From Galbula dea (Eukaryota > Chordata > Aves > Piciformes > Galbulidae), in NCBI GenBank assembly GCA_013399015.1, contig VWZX01002298.1, positions 124,001-188,000 on the forward strand: DNA of 64,000 nt. The letters run 5' to 3'. The position numbers and the translations under genes are program-made. The notes beneath the pieces are model-generated. The model saw nothing but the letters and a program-made list of their open reading frames with translations. It was not told where the DNA came from and searched no databases. How positions within the stretch are numbered: the first letter of the stretch is position 1; every line of letters starts with the position of its first letter. Below, piece after piece: positions 14,901-27,300 of this stretch.

Positions 14901-15913
14901 TTCAGAAGCAGAACTATGCTCGTTACAGTTCTGTGTCCTTGTGGTTTCCTACTGTCCTTTCTGCTTGGAAGTACTCCCTCTGGATGCACAGATCAGGAGT
15001 CCATGGAAGGGGCAGGTGAAACATAGCAGTTCCCCAAGTGTCCTGCCCAAAACAATGGTTTTGGACAGCAAACAATCCCTTTGCATTAGGTTGATGCTTG
15101 GTGAAAGACCAAGTTTTATCTTGATGCTTTTTAGCTCATCTTCTGTGAAGGGGTAGCTTCCCTGGAGACTTTGCTTGTCTAGGCATAGAACCATTCATGG
15201 AAGCACTGCAGTAGAAGATGTTCCTAGATATTCATATCATACCTATGTTTTAGCTGCAGAACTTTAGCCTGAGCAGCAAAGTAGAATTAGAGACAGAGGG
15301 GAGAGACCTCTGTGCACCCTGCATGTGTTATTAAGGCACATAGACCCAGAAAATTAGGCTGCTGCTGGCCGTCTAGCAGCTGCTTTCTGGCATGTCCTCT
15401 CCTGGTATAGTGCCTTCCTTCTCAGTGGCACCATCCTTCAAACCTTGCCTTTGAAAAGAGGTATGCAGAATGGGTGATGATGGATTGCTGTTCCTGGTGC
15501 AGCAGGAGGGATGGGGCATCACCTTATCCAGCTGATGGGTTCAGTGCCCACAGTCAGAAAGGCCATTCCCAACTTCTTGTCCCTTCATAGGGTGCTCATA
15601 GCTGCCTGTTCCCTTGAGCAACTCCCTTCTTTGCCTACACACATAAAAATATGAAGATAGAACAGATGAACCATCTGGGTTGTTGATGCTGCAGTGCTCA
15701 GATGCAGTGTGCCCTGAAGACACTCTCATCTTGGGGAGCTTCTATCATGGCCTTGATAGAATAGGCCATAGAGTAAAAGACGGACCTAGCCTCAGGAAAC
15801 CTATCCACCTCTGCTCATTCACTACCCTCTTTCCAAAGGCTCATATTGCATTCACTTAAAATAAACTTCCTGGGAAAATACAGCAATTCCCATAGATCAT
15901 GTTGCCTCAGTTT
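8941..15913. other. Non-coding DNA, no gene seen
   Basis: No exon-like frame with splice sites or domain similarity. A-rich/C-rich low-complexity sequence occurs near 11170 and 12637-12670, and a CTGT microsatellite at 12928-12977. Confidence 0.55.
12928..12977. repeat. (CTGT)n microsatellite with AATCCA interruptions
   Basis: CTGTCTGTCTGTCTGTC is interrupted twice by AATCCA, forming an imperfect higher-order repeat of about 16 bases. Confidence 0.75.
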
Positions 15914-16160
15914 AGAACCACAGAACCATTTAGTTAGGAAAGAGCCCTTGACATTGTCAAGACCAACCATTAACCTAACATTGCCAACTCCACCACTAAA
16001 CCATGTGCCTAAGCACTCCATCTGCACATCTTTTAAATACCTCCAGGGATGGTGACTCTGCCACTTCCCTGCTCAGATTTTTCCAGTGCTTGAAAACCCT
16101 TTCAGTGAAGAAATTTTTCTTAATATCCAATCTAAACCTCCCCTGGCACAATTGCAGTGT
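15914..16160 (-). mobile_element. CR1 LINE 3' fragment
   Basis: The left end (AGAACCACAGAACCA) is the reverse complement of a CR1 tail. The sequence then follows the CR1 3' region through CTAAACCATGTGCCTAAGCA, the CCACTTCCCTG block and the TCTAAACCTCCCCTGGC block. It is diverged and 5'-truncated. Confidence 0.8.
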
Positions 16161-17797
16161 GTTCAAAATCCGTCTATGGCAGAGAATCTTGCCTGCAGGA
16201 CTGGCACTTTGACATTCAATTTTCTTCCACAGAGAAGTCTAGGGAAATGGTTTTTGTTAGAGCTGGGCTTGTTGGAAAAATGCTGATGAAGTGAAACACA
16301 TACACATGGGGTTGAAATTTTCATGGGAAAATATTGCTGAAGGGTTTCAGCATGCCTGGAACGTGTCTTTGCAGCACTGACCCTCTACTAGTGTCTTTTG
16401 TTCATATGTAGTGCAGCTATAATATTCCAAAGGAAACATTCTAACTTTAGTTGATTAAAAATTAAGGTCAAAATGGAATGTACATAAAGCCTCTCAATTT
16501 TCAACTCTTTCCACAACCTGGGGAAACACTGTGTTTTGCAACCTCAGTATTTCCTACTGGCAGCAGCTCAAATGTGTGACCACTGCTGGAGTTTCTATTT
16601 CATGTTCCAAATGAAATGTATTTATTTCCTTCTCTCTATTGTTGCTAATGAATCAAACTGCTCCATGATAACATGCTGGTGGAACTAAGCACTGAGTAAA
16701 GGAGCCAAAATAACATAATATTTACTTGGTTTCTACATAGGAAACTAGTGGAATTTTACTGTCATGGAAATGTAGAAAATCTTGGAAGAAAATACAGGCA
16801 TTAAACCCAGAAAAATGAATCCACATATTTGGATTAATCTAGATACTGTGTGGAAAAACTGCCCCTTAAATTCATTTCCCCCCCAAGCAGATCTTGAAGA
16901 GTTTATGGCTTTGAATCAAAACAGCTTGTAATGGCTAATACAAACTCTTTCTTCAGTTGATGATAGTCCTCAAGTGCTTGATTTCATTTTTAACATAATG
17001 GAAAGGAGAAAAATAAAGTTTGTAGCTATCTAGCAAAGAGAGTGTGGTAAGGACAGCATTTCAGCTAAACTCCAAGTGTAGTGCCTTTCTCACAGTAGTG
17101 CAGGACTTCTTAAAATCTATTTTAAATGTGAGCTCTTGGAGTTACAAGATATTTTTTTGTGTAGGAATTTGTTCTGAGGATTATGGGTCAGAACCTTTAA
17201 TAGCTCCAGACTCACCACTGTGGTCCTTGCTCTAAGTGAGCATAATTTCCTTTCTCTTGCCTGGTAAATAGACCTATATGTGTCCAGACGCACACAGACA
17301 TGCACAAATTTATGGTGGATTGCTGTAATGTTATGCCATTTTTATATGTGTGTGTATATATAAACATTAAATAATACATCATATTGTATATAGTTCCTGG
17401 AAAATGGCACAATCTAGAAGGCTGAGATCACTCCTGGTGCTGCTGAAATATGAAGACCAACACCCTTTCTCCAGGGTTACACTTCCCTGTTCACTAACAC
17501 TAGGCTTGCTAGGAGGTGAGGAAAAATCTGGCTCCAAAGCCAGGCACGGTCTCCTTGCCAAAGAACTCAGGTGAAGCTAGGGCACGTGGGGTGAGTGGAA
17601 AGTGATGTGTGCTTAGTAGAAAGTATTAATAATCAACTCCCTTCAGCTGATAGGATTGTCACTGTACAAACTGGCAGTGCACAAGGATGTTTTAGTTATT
17701 TTGAACATGCTAAAAATTCCACAGGCTTTCCCCTAGCACTTGTGGTTAGATTGTGTAGGAGGTTTTTGACAGTATTTTCCTAGAAGAGAGAGAGATT
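16161..17797. other. Non-coding DNA upstream of TNFAIP2
   Basis: AT-rich, with a TG/TA-rich stretch at about 17343-17362. No gene or identifiable transposon seen. Confidence 0.5.
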
Positions 17798-18037
17798 ACA
17801 TAAAAGGGCTGGCAGCCTATAAAAATGTCCTCACTGAGCACAGGAAGGAACCAGGTTAGATTCCTTTGAAGGCAGCTGAAGCCTGTAGCTGCAGAGGAAA
17901 AAAAAAAAAAGTAAATCTGGGGAGAAATGACTTCACTGGGAGATGGCCACCAAGATCACCTTGCATAGAAGTCTTTGTAACTTTTTTTTCTGATAGTATT
18001 CCCAGTTGGACAGAAAGCATCTGAATTTGCTTGGATC
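17798..18037 (+). promoter_or_regulatory. TNFAIP2: Candidate TNFAIP2 core promoter and 5' UTR
   Basis: Two TATA-like boxes, ATAAAAG near 17800 and TATAAAAA at 17818-17825, lie about 210-240 bases before the start codon. From the second, transcription would begin near 17848. Either the leader is continuous or a small intron is removed between a possible donor after the A-run (GT at 17911) and an acceptor at 17996 (T-rich tract then GATAG). If unspliced, it contains two short upstream reading frames beginning near 17928 and 17942. I see no CpG island here. Position and motifs only; no transcript evidence. Confidence 0.35.
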
Positions 18038-18323
18038 ATGAGGAAGACCAAGTATTCCTGGGGAGCCTTCGTGGGAAGGGGAAGCAAGTGGGAGAAGACT
18101 GCTGGGGAAGACACAAAGATGCTGCCTAAGGCCACACATGAGGAGAGAAAGAAACAGGAATCGAAGAGGAGAGAAAAGCTGAAAACCGTGGCAGGCAAAT
18201 TGCTAAAGGCCATGGCTAGTGGGAAAGAGGCGTCGGAGGAGAAGGCTGGCCTTGAAGATGTGGCAGCAAATTTGCTGAAGATGTCAACCAGTAGGAAGGG
18301 AGCAGAGGGAGAGACACCTGCAG
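18038..18323 (+). CDS. TNFAIP2: TNFAIP2 coding exon 1 (basic N-terminal region)
   Basis: Encodes residues 1-95 plus the first base of codon 96. The start is the first ATG after a possible 3' splice site at 17996. It has A at -3, which is favourable. The segment is rich in Lys, Arg and Glu, for example KKQESKRREKLK near residue 40, and probably forms a charged helix or coiled coil. In mammalian M-Sec the N-terminal polybasic stretch contacts PI(4,5)P2, and this exon is the likely counterpart. The donor is CTGCAG|GTAACC. The phase (one base carried) matches exon 2, giving a Glu codon across the junction. Confidence 0.82.
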
Positions 18324-21300
18324 GTAACCCTGGAGTTATCTCTGGGTCCAGTCCTGGACCTTCTCCACTTCTCCCAGCCCTACAGGCTCTTGTTTTCATT
18401 AGCTTCTGGAGTAGGTGCTTTATGCTTTCCTCCTCCCCATCCTTCATCTGTGTTCTTGTTCTTTCTTAACTGTACCCTTGCACCTCTCTTTCACTTTCCT
18501 TTTGCCTCACAAGGGTTTCTCTTTGCTGTTCTTATTTTCATTCTTGCAAAGAGTCCTGATATGTCTTATGAGAAAGTGATTGGCACCCTGTTGGGTGTGA
18601 CTATGCTATTCTTCCACAGGTGGGGAGTGGGAGGTAGGTTGTACATGGGCTAATTGTACCACGTAAACATTACCTATGTGTTGCATGTATCAAGGCAGGA
18701 CAAATGCAGCTTACTGGATCCCTCCTGAGCAGCTTGACCATTGCTTTGCTGAAGATCCTTGCATCAAGTCTTCTCTATTTTGTGTCATGTTCCTCCCCCC
18801 AGTCTTGTTTGTTTTAATTCTTACTACACAGATGAGGTGTTTTCATGGAGGAAAGTTAGGGTACAGGTGAAAGATAATGTAAGCTCATACTCTTTTATCC
18901 TTCACTCTACGCTGGAACCTGTATCCAGAATTGATTTCAGAGTTCCACAGGTTCTGGCCTCACTTAACTTTCCCTGGGATCTAATCAAGTTTTGTTTTTC
19001 TTCTGGGCTCTGCTCCAGATATGTTTGGGCAAATCCTGTTAACCCTTTGTTGCTCAATTTTGTCATCTGTCAAATGCACAGAGAAAGATCTCCCAGCTCT
19101 GTGCAGCTAGCTGTTCTGAGTTTATATTTAACTCTTAGTAGGGGGCTGGGTGTGATGGGCAAGATACTTTGGAAAGAAGCAGTAGTGAAAACCTTCTTCC
19201 AACTTCTGAACTTTAAAGATTTCATAACTGCCTTGTCAGAGTGTCTGGTGGTTAGGCAGTGGTTAAGTCACCATAGCTTCTTGCAGTTGTGGAAGTCCTG
19301 GGGATTTATTTGAACCCCCACTGCTGAGACACTGCATGTAGGTATCCCATCTTCTGATTTTCACCTTTGGATGAAATAGCACATGTAGACTTTTGGCCTA
19401 GCTAAAAAGCTCCAGCAAAGACAAGGCCCTGGACTGCACTGAGCAGCCTTGGTCTAAGATGAGAACTCACTGGCAGGAGTGACACCTTCTGCGTAGCCAT
19501 GCCAGGCTGTGAACAGCTGGGAGGGACCTTACAAGACAGTTTGCAGCACTTTGGTCCTACCAGTAATTCTGCAGGGAACCAGAGGATTCCTTCTAGGCTT
19601 GGCTTGCAGCTGTTGGCTCTTTCAGAAGCAGTCCTTTCTCTAATGCTTTTCTTCTGCACAAGAGGTACATTCCATAAGGGAAGATTGTCATTAATGAACC
19701 TCCATTGCCCACATGAAGAGGTCTACTGGGATGAATCCAGAAAGCTGCAGAAGACTGATCTGCAGGCTCAGTTAGCCTGGAGGAGAAAGGACAGAAGAAA
19801 GAGGAAAAGAAGCACTTGCTCTGAGGAAACTGAGAGGTGCTAGTGCTAGACCTTAAGTGAGGTGATCATGAGTAGATCCTGAGGAATTTTGGAATACGTA
19901 TATGGGTCTTATAGGTGAGTGTACAGACATCAAGTTATCTTGTTATTATCTCTATTGCAGAGGAAACCATCTGTGGATTCATTGAACAAGGAAAATTTTT
20001 TGAAGCTTGTGATCATATTTATAATCTGGAGCATTCTGGAAAGGATGATGTGGGAAAGTCTGAATCACTTTATATGCTACTGGCTGAAAGAATGTGGACT
20101 GTGGTGGGAGAAGCGCTCAGTGGGAATGGTAGGATGTTCCTGGAACCGTTGCAGTCAGTAGGGGAATCACTCAAGTGGGAGAAGCAGAAGGAAGTGGAAT
20201 GGCTTGGCAGTGGCCAAGAGACAGACTCTGTTTCCATCTGGAATCCAAACTTCTGGAGGAAAGATCTGGAGGAAAAAATAATACAGTGCATGACAGCCCA
20301 GATTCCCCAGTTTGATTCCTCTAGCAACACAGATGAGAATGCATTAAAACAGCATCTCAGTCAGCTGGAAATGACATTTCTCCCCAGCCTGGAGCACAGA
20401 AGTGATGTCTTCAAGGAAGCAGGACTGCTTGTCATCTATGCCCACTGCTGTCATGCCTCTTTGTCTTCTCACCTTTCCACACTTACAGACAATAACCACC
20501 TCAGCTTCAGCCAATGTCTTTTAGTTTATGAATGGGGTCTTAAAATGCACAGAAGGTATGTTTGAAGGACTTCTTTTTCTCTACATTTTTTCTGTGTCTC
20601 TATTCTTCATATTCTATTCTATTCTGAGCACAAGCCCTGCTTCCTGTTAATACAGTGATGCTCTTGACTCTTGCTGACTTATCCACTCCCTGCTTTATCT
20701 TTTGTGCCCCCAGAATCAGAGCCTTTTTTCATTGCAGCACTGCTTCTTTCTAAATCCTTACTATCAGGGATCTACCTGAGGTAGGCAGGTATTTTTCCAC
20801 TGGACTTCTGTTGGACATGCACAGTGTCTTACTTTCTTGAACAGTTTCTTTCCTCACACTAAGACTTCTTTAGGAAGGTCCATAGTACTCCCATTACTCC
20901 AGAATAATTTTCTCTTGCCTTTATGTGAGCATGGTGCACTGTCAGCTTCTCTTGTTGTTTCCTTGGTTCTCCTCCTGCTTTATCTGGCTTGTAGTTTGAC
21001 CAGTTGTTTCCCTATTTCCTGCATTAGCATTCAGATCACAGGAAAAACATATAGTAGATCATTATATTCCTGCCCAAGTTTATGAAAACAGATGTGGCTT
21101 TCCCCACATCTGACGAGTGACACATCTGGGATCTTTTGGCCAAATGTGAATTCAAAGCTTGGGGGTGTCACCAAAGCCTGAAGCTCTCTTGTGATTTCAT
21201 TTTGTATGGTAGGGGTAGATGAGGTGTTTTATTCTCTGTGTCCATGGTTACTTCATTACTTGAGAGCTCCAATCTCCTGATGTCCTAATAGTTTTCAGCC

Positions 21301-24300
21301 CTTTTGGGTTATTTGATTGCTTCCATCCAAGCCCAGAGCTTACCCATTCCTTGTATTAATTACTCTTATAAATCTCTGATTAGTTCATAAGCATTCATGA
21401 TGTGGACTCTTACCCTCACCAGCTCCCAGAGGAGGGAGGCAGGGTGGTGGGTACATACTGCATGCTGTCCTCAGACACACGGGAGATGTAGCCAGGATGC
21501 ATCCCTCTACTGCTACTTTTATGGGTTTTAAATGGTAAAAGTTTGGGTTTAGATAAGAGTAATGAATTGTTGAAATATTTAAAACCTACATGAAATTGGA
21601 GGTGAATAATTCTGTAATGTAAATATATAATGAAAAGGTCAAAGATAGGAAAAAATGTGTTATGCAAATGCTGAATTTCTTCAAGAAAAAAAAAAGGGCA
21701 AGAATAGCCTGTGATTGCATTAGAGTCAGAAGGTATTGAAGAAAGAGGAAATGAGAAGTGCAGAGATGCCAGACTTAACTATTTGAATTTTCCTCTCCGA
21801 ATACAGTTACACCATAATGAAAGCTCCTGTGTAGATGCAATTGTCCTGGCATATAGCCACTGTTTATACCATTCAGAGAGATTATGTGACTCTTGTAAAA
21901 CTGTGCATTCATGGAAGTGTATTTGGGTGACTCTGCCCAAGCTCGAGAAGGAATTCAGCAGCAGGATTCAGGGAAAAAGAGAGGGAAATGGTGAGCAAAA
22001 ATTGGAATTTTGGGCAGCAAATGTAGGAAGAAGGAAAAGAAAAAATACAGAAGAATAGCTGGCAAAAGGGCATGATAAAGATTATCTACCATATTGTGGC
22101 TGCCCCAACACTGCAAACAGTGTTGAGTGCTTGCAGGGCACCTCATTTGCTTAGTGTGAGGCCATGGTGCCAAGCAGAGGGTGCCAGGCAGGCAAGGGGC
22201 CATCGAGCAGAGGGAAGCTGCCCCTCTGACTGAGCTCTTGTCTCTGTCCACAGTGGCAGCCAGATGTGTGTGAGACCCGGGCAGATCCCCCAGCACAGCC
22301 TGTCCCCTGGTGGACGGTGTCTCATGTGGATTATTTGGAAGACCGAGGAAAAGTTACTTGCAGTTGCCCGGGTAAGAACACAAGAGTTTTACCTCAATCT
22401 GCTTGTTTTATTCTCATGCTTTTAAAATAAGGAATGCCTTTGATATATTAGCTGCTCCCTTGCTGTCTGAGCCAGCTCTACTCAGGTGTGCATGAGCCCC
22501 AGTGTCTTCATCTTGGCTGAGTTTCATTGCAGAGCCCAAGTGTGAAGATCCTTGACTGGATCTGCCACAGGAATTCTGCCCTATCCTTGCTTCTTAGCGA
22601 AGAGATTCTGGGACACCTTCAAATCTCTCTTCATCCTATTGCTGCACCTTCATAGTGTTACTATCTACTCTGCTTGGAAATATCCAGAGGAAGGGGAATC
22701 TGTGGGTGAAATCCATTTCCTCTTCAAGATGTTCTTCTTCTCTTCAGCTGTTAATGAGCTCATGTTGTGCAATACTTGGGTTTTTTTTATAGGCCCTTTG
22801 CCTCAGCTGTGCAGGATGTTGAGGCTGCTGGGTTTCTCTGTATGTAAACTCTGTACAGTTCTTTCCAGCTTGCTGGTCTGACACTGCTGAGGTTATAGCA
22901 AAAATTATTTCCAGAGCCCAGGACAAAAGATTGTGCAGCTGGTGCATACCTGGCACAGTCTTCTTGTAAGGTCAGAGCAGGGCATGCTGCCTTGCAATCC
23001 CAAAGGTGAGCTCAGCTCCAGGGCTGCAGGATCTCCTTCTCTCAGCAAAGCTGCCCCTTTGAAGAATGCCCTCTCAATGTGTGGAATACAAATGAAGCAG
23101 GGAAGATGTGCTGTAGCAGGAGGGAGCTCCAGAGGAAACCATGCTATTTGGAAAACTCAGCAGGGCCTTTCAGATTCAGCTCAAGTGAAAAGGCAGCAAC
23201 AGGAGTTACCACACTCATCTCTCTCTTGCTTTCCCTTTCCACCTAGGGAGCAGAGGAGGGGAAATTCCATAGTAAAATGCTGAATCACACCAGGGAAAGT
23301 ACTCTAAATTGCAGAGGCATTCCTCAAGACCTGCTCCCTCAGGGAGAACACAGAGGTAGTCACAAACTATTAGACGTGCCAGTTGATGACAATGTGCTTA
23401 AAACCTCCTGATTTCAGTGTTTAACATTAAGTATTTTTATGAGCTGTTTCTAATCAGAACCCTAGGGAAGACCACATGTTCTTGCTGTCTGTTTTTAACA
23501 TGCATTTCAATGAAGGAAATTACTTTACTCAGGGTAATGCTAGTGAGGTTATCTTAGAGCATGTCACTGAGTCATTGAGAAACCCTCATAGATGCTGGCT
23601 AACAGTGATGGAGAATTTTCAGGCTCAGATAGATCTGGCAGTGCTTACATGCTCTTGTGCCATGCTGCCCTGAGTTGGCTGCATTTTTCCATTCCAGCTT
23701 GGATCTGGAAGAGTCACAGCTCTACATGGTGCTGCGTTGTATACAGAGAACAGAGCTGGAATTGCTGGAGGGTGTCGTAGAGTAGCATCCTAAATCACTT
23801 CAAACCTGGCCAGCTTAGGATCAGCTCCAAGTTCAAGCTAATGAGCTTAAATGGACATGAGCCTACTCCATATCGATGTCTCTTCACTTAGCTCAGTGGC
23901 ACAGCTTTTAAAACCTGCTTTATCCCTCTATTTCTTTTACCAGGATACTATAGCTCTTCATTATTATGAATATAGAGGAAGGTGGTAGTGAACAAATATC
24001 TGTGAGTGTTCTCTGAGCCATTGTAATACTTAATTGTGACTGTAAATCACATTGTGCAAATTTTGCCACTTCTATGGATGTCTAAATTTTTCTAAATGAG
24101 AAGAAGCTGACCAGAATAAGCCATGGACCTTTTGGGGCAGGTCCAGAGGAGGGCCACAAAAATGACCAGATCTACTATAAGGACAGGCTGAGAGAATTGA
24201 GGTTGTCTGACCTGAAGAGGAGAAGGCTCTGGGGAGACCTTATCGCAGCCTTTCAGTATTTAAAGGGGGCTTATAAGAAAGATGAAGTATTTGTAAGGTC

Positions 24301-27300
24301 TGTAGCAGCAGGACAAGGGGAAATTGTTTTAAACTGAAAGAGGGTAGATGTAGATTGAATATAAGGAAGAATTTTTTTACAATGAGGGTGATGAAATACT
24401 GGCACAGGTTGCCCAAAGAGGTGGTAGATGCTCCATCTCTGGGAATTTTCAAGGTCTGTTTGGACAGGGTTCTGAGCAACTTAATCTAGTTGAAGGTGTC
24501 CCTGCTCTCTGCAGGAAGGGGTGGACTAGATGACCTTTAAAGGTCCCTTCACACCTTAGCTATTCTATGATTCCATGGTCTGCTTTGCCTGTGAATACTT
24601 GTCACTAGTGCCAGCCTGATATCTGTGCAAACTAAAAGCACTTTAAACAGAAGTTAGTGATGAGAACTGTGAGCCCATCTGAAGGTGCTGAGAGCTCAGA
24701 TGCCACGTGGTGTTCAAAACCACTTCCAAACACCACTGTGGGGAACTTGGCCAGCTCTGCATGCAGGTGGTGTTCCCTTAGTCTGGACATATCTAGGGCA
24801 AAGGGGCTTTGCTTCTTTTAAGGCTGCAGGGTTGGTGAACTGGAGATGGTGGTGTCATTGATTGGGTTGTACCGGGGAATTTGACATGAGTGCAAAGCAA
24901 ATCTTCCACAATGATGCCAGCGTTCACTCTGACACTGAGAGCTGGAAAATGAACTTTCTTGTCCCCTGCTTCTGCAGCCTAAGCTCAAAACTGGCTCTTT
25001 GTCAAAAAATGGGAGATGGCAGGGTCAGACACACGCACCTGGACAAAAGCTTGAGGAGGGTTTAGGCTGACCTGTAAAGTATTACTTGGCTCTGCTTTTA
25101 ATTTCCTTCTTTCCTTCCTCCCTCCATTTTTTTCAAGTAGACAAAAGGAGGACTAAAGAGTTTATGTGCTTTGGAGAATTTGGGCTTAGGACCTGCTGCT
25201 GCCCAAGTGTATAAGGCTGTGAAGTTGTTCTGCTCATCTGCCTGCACCAGTGTATCACTGGTACACTCCCACCCGTGTTGAGCCTTTTAGCCAATTTTGA
25301 CTGCATGATAACAGTGTACAGGTCTCAAGGATGTTAAACTATTGCATGTTTTAAAACAGCAGCTGGACAGATGAGGGACCCAAGCTGTAAGTCATGCCCT
25401 TCTCTTTTTCAAGAGAAAACACTAGTGGACTGGCCATCCATGGATCTGAAGCTTTTACAGCATGAGGTACCATGTGTTGATCAGACAGGGAAGTACAAGG
25501 AGGAAACTGGAGGTTATTTATGGACCTTTTTGTTACAGCAGAATTTCTGTTTCCCTCAATATTGGAGCTTTGATGCCTGAGGTGTTGATGTCACCACAAG
25601 AGCTACAAATGAGCAAGCTCATGCTAATTCAGACACATCATTTGATCCAAAGCAACTAAGTAATGTAGCTCAACAAGTTATTAACTTGCAGTTACTAACT
25701 AAATGCATGCTTTGTCCCACTGGGGAGCAAGACCTTTGTGTTGGCTCAAGACAACACCTTTTGCTGTGCAACTGGGGCAGTCTGGAAATGTTTGTGCAGC
25801 TTAGTTGGGATGTGTTATTTCAGCACATTATGTTCACATAATTGCTAAGTCAGGTGACAGCACTAGGGAGAAAAGGAATTTTTCTTGGGTTGTTTACAGT
25901 TGCTTATATGTCTTTGACTAGCACTTTTCAATGAGTATGGCAGAGCAGTTGTTTTTGAATATACTTTTGATGAAATTCTTCACTGACAGCCACAAATACC
26001 CTAATTCATCAGCCAGGAAAGAACAAAGACATAAATGGAAGATCAGACTTCACATTGTTTCTGTTTCCCTGGAGGAAGATTCAGAAATGAAAGAATAAAT
26101 AAGCAAGCCAGGCTTTTGAGTTTAAAGCTTCTGTAAAGGTCAGATCATGTTTTAAGCAATGAGCCCTTTCTCTGCAATGTTAGTTTTGTTTTTACAGCCC
26201 ACTCAAACTAACATAAACCAGCCAAGTATTGGGAAATTTCCCTTTGTGCAGTCTCATGGGGCTCATCTCACCATGACAGTAGCTCTAAACACTAACCCAA
26301 CTCCTATTTGCACACATAAACCTTTGGCTTAAGTGAGGGAATGCTTTTAATTAACTCTGGCTGGTTTATGTAGGTGCTAGTTGGAACTAGGAAGGGTGGA
26401 AAATCTCAGCTACAGTAGCTGGCAGCACAGAGCTGTGTCTAAGCTGTTTTGCTGTTGTGGGCACCTTCATTTGAGCTAAGCTAACTAGGGAGGACTGTAG
26501 ATAACCTGAGCTGACACTGGGATGAAAGGAAGCTGCAAATCATTTAGACTCAAACAAACAATGTAGAACAAAACAGAACAATGTTATCAGGTCAGCTGGA
26601 AAATAGCCAGGCTTTGGGTTAAATGACACAGCCAAATCTGGTCCAAATGCATGATGAGGGGCTGGCAAGTCTAACTCATTATGAATGCCATTGTATCTGA
26701 ACTGTTCTTTTTTCTTTTAATATTTAGAAGGAAATAGAGAAAGCCTTGAAAGAAGCCTTTGATATTGGGAAACCCCCTTGTACAGATGCTGCAGTCATTC
26801 AGGTAAACAGGGGTGAACTGAAAAACTCTCTTTTTGGGGTGCAGTCATGTTTTTGCACACAAGTCCATAGGTATTTGGGCTAAGCTTGTTGTGTTAAAAG
26901 CATGCAAGTTAGCTGCCATACTTCAACTGCATCTGTTTTTTCCCAAAAGTGGTTTTCTCTCATGAATATGTAAAGAAAACTCACCTAACTAAAGACAATG
27001 AACCTGAGATTAGCAGATTAGCTGATTCAAGCTGAAACGACATTTTCAACTATGCACCTGGATTTCCATATAACCTTTTGGAAAGTTAGGGAGCGTGTTA
27101 ACCATGAGTTCAGCAGAGCACTCTTATAAAAGCAGCAGGAGTTGCCAAGCCATGGCAGGTCCCCATATTTGACAGTCTAAATGCAGGCAGCTTGCTCCCT
27201 TCTGTGCTGGGTAGAGCTGTGAGTGCTGCCCCAATGAGTTAGGCAGCTAAGGGACTGGTTCAGAGCACGGTGAAGGCAAGTGCTTCAAGGGTGTCACAGA

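Noticed and set aside
18759..19313. 184-codon plus-strand frame in TNFAIP2 intron 1
   Set aside because: No recognisable domain, lies between phase-matched exons, and its length is compatible with chance.
19499..19843. Basic open frame in intron 1 ending in a possible donor (RRKDRRKRKR), considered as an extra TNFAIP2 exon
   Set aside because: Its exit phase does not fit exon 2; joining them gives an early stop. No clear acceptor in the right phase.
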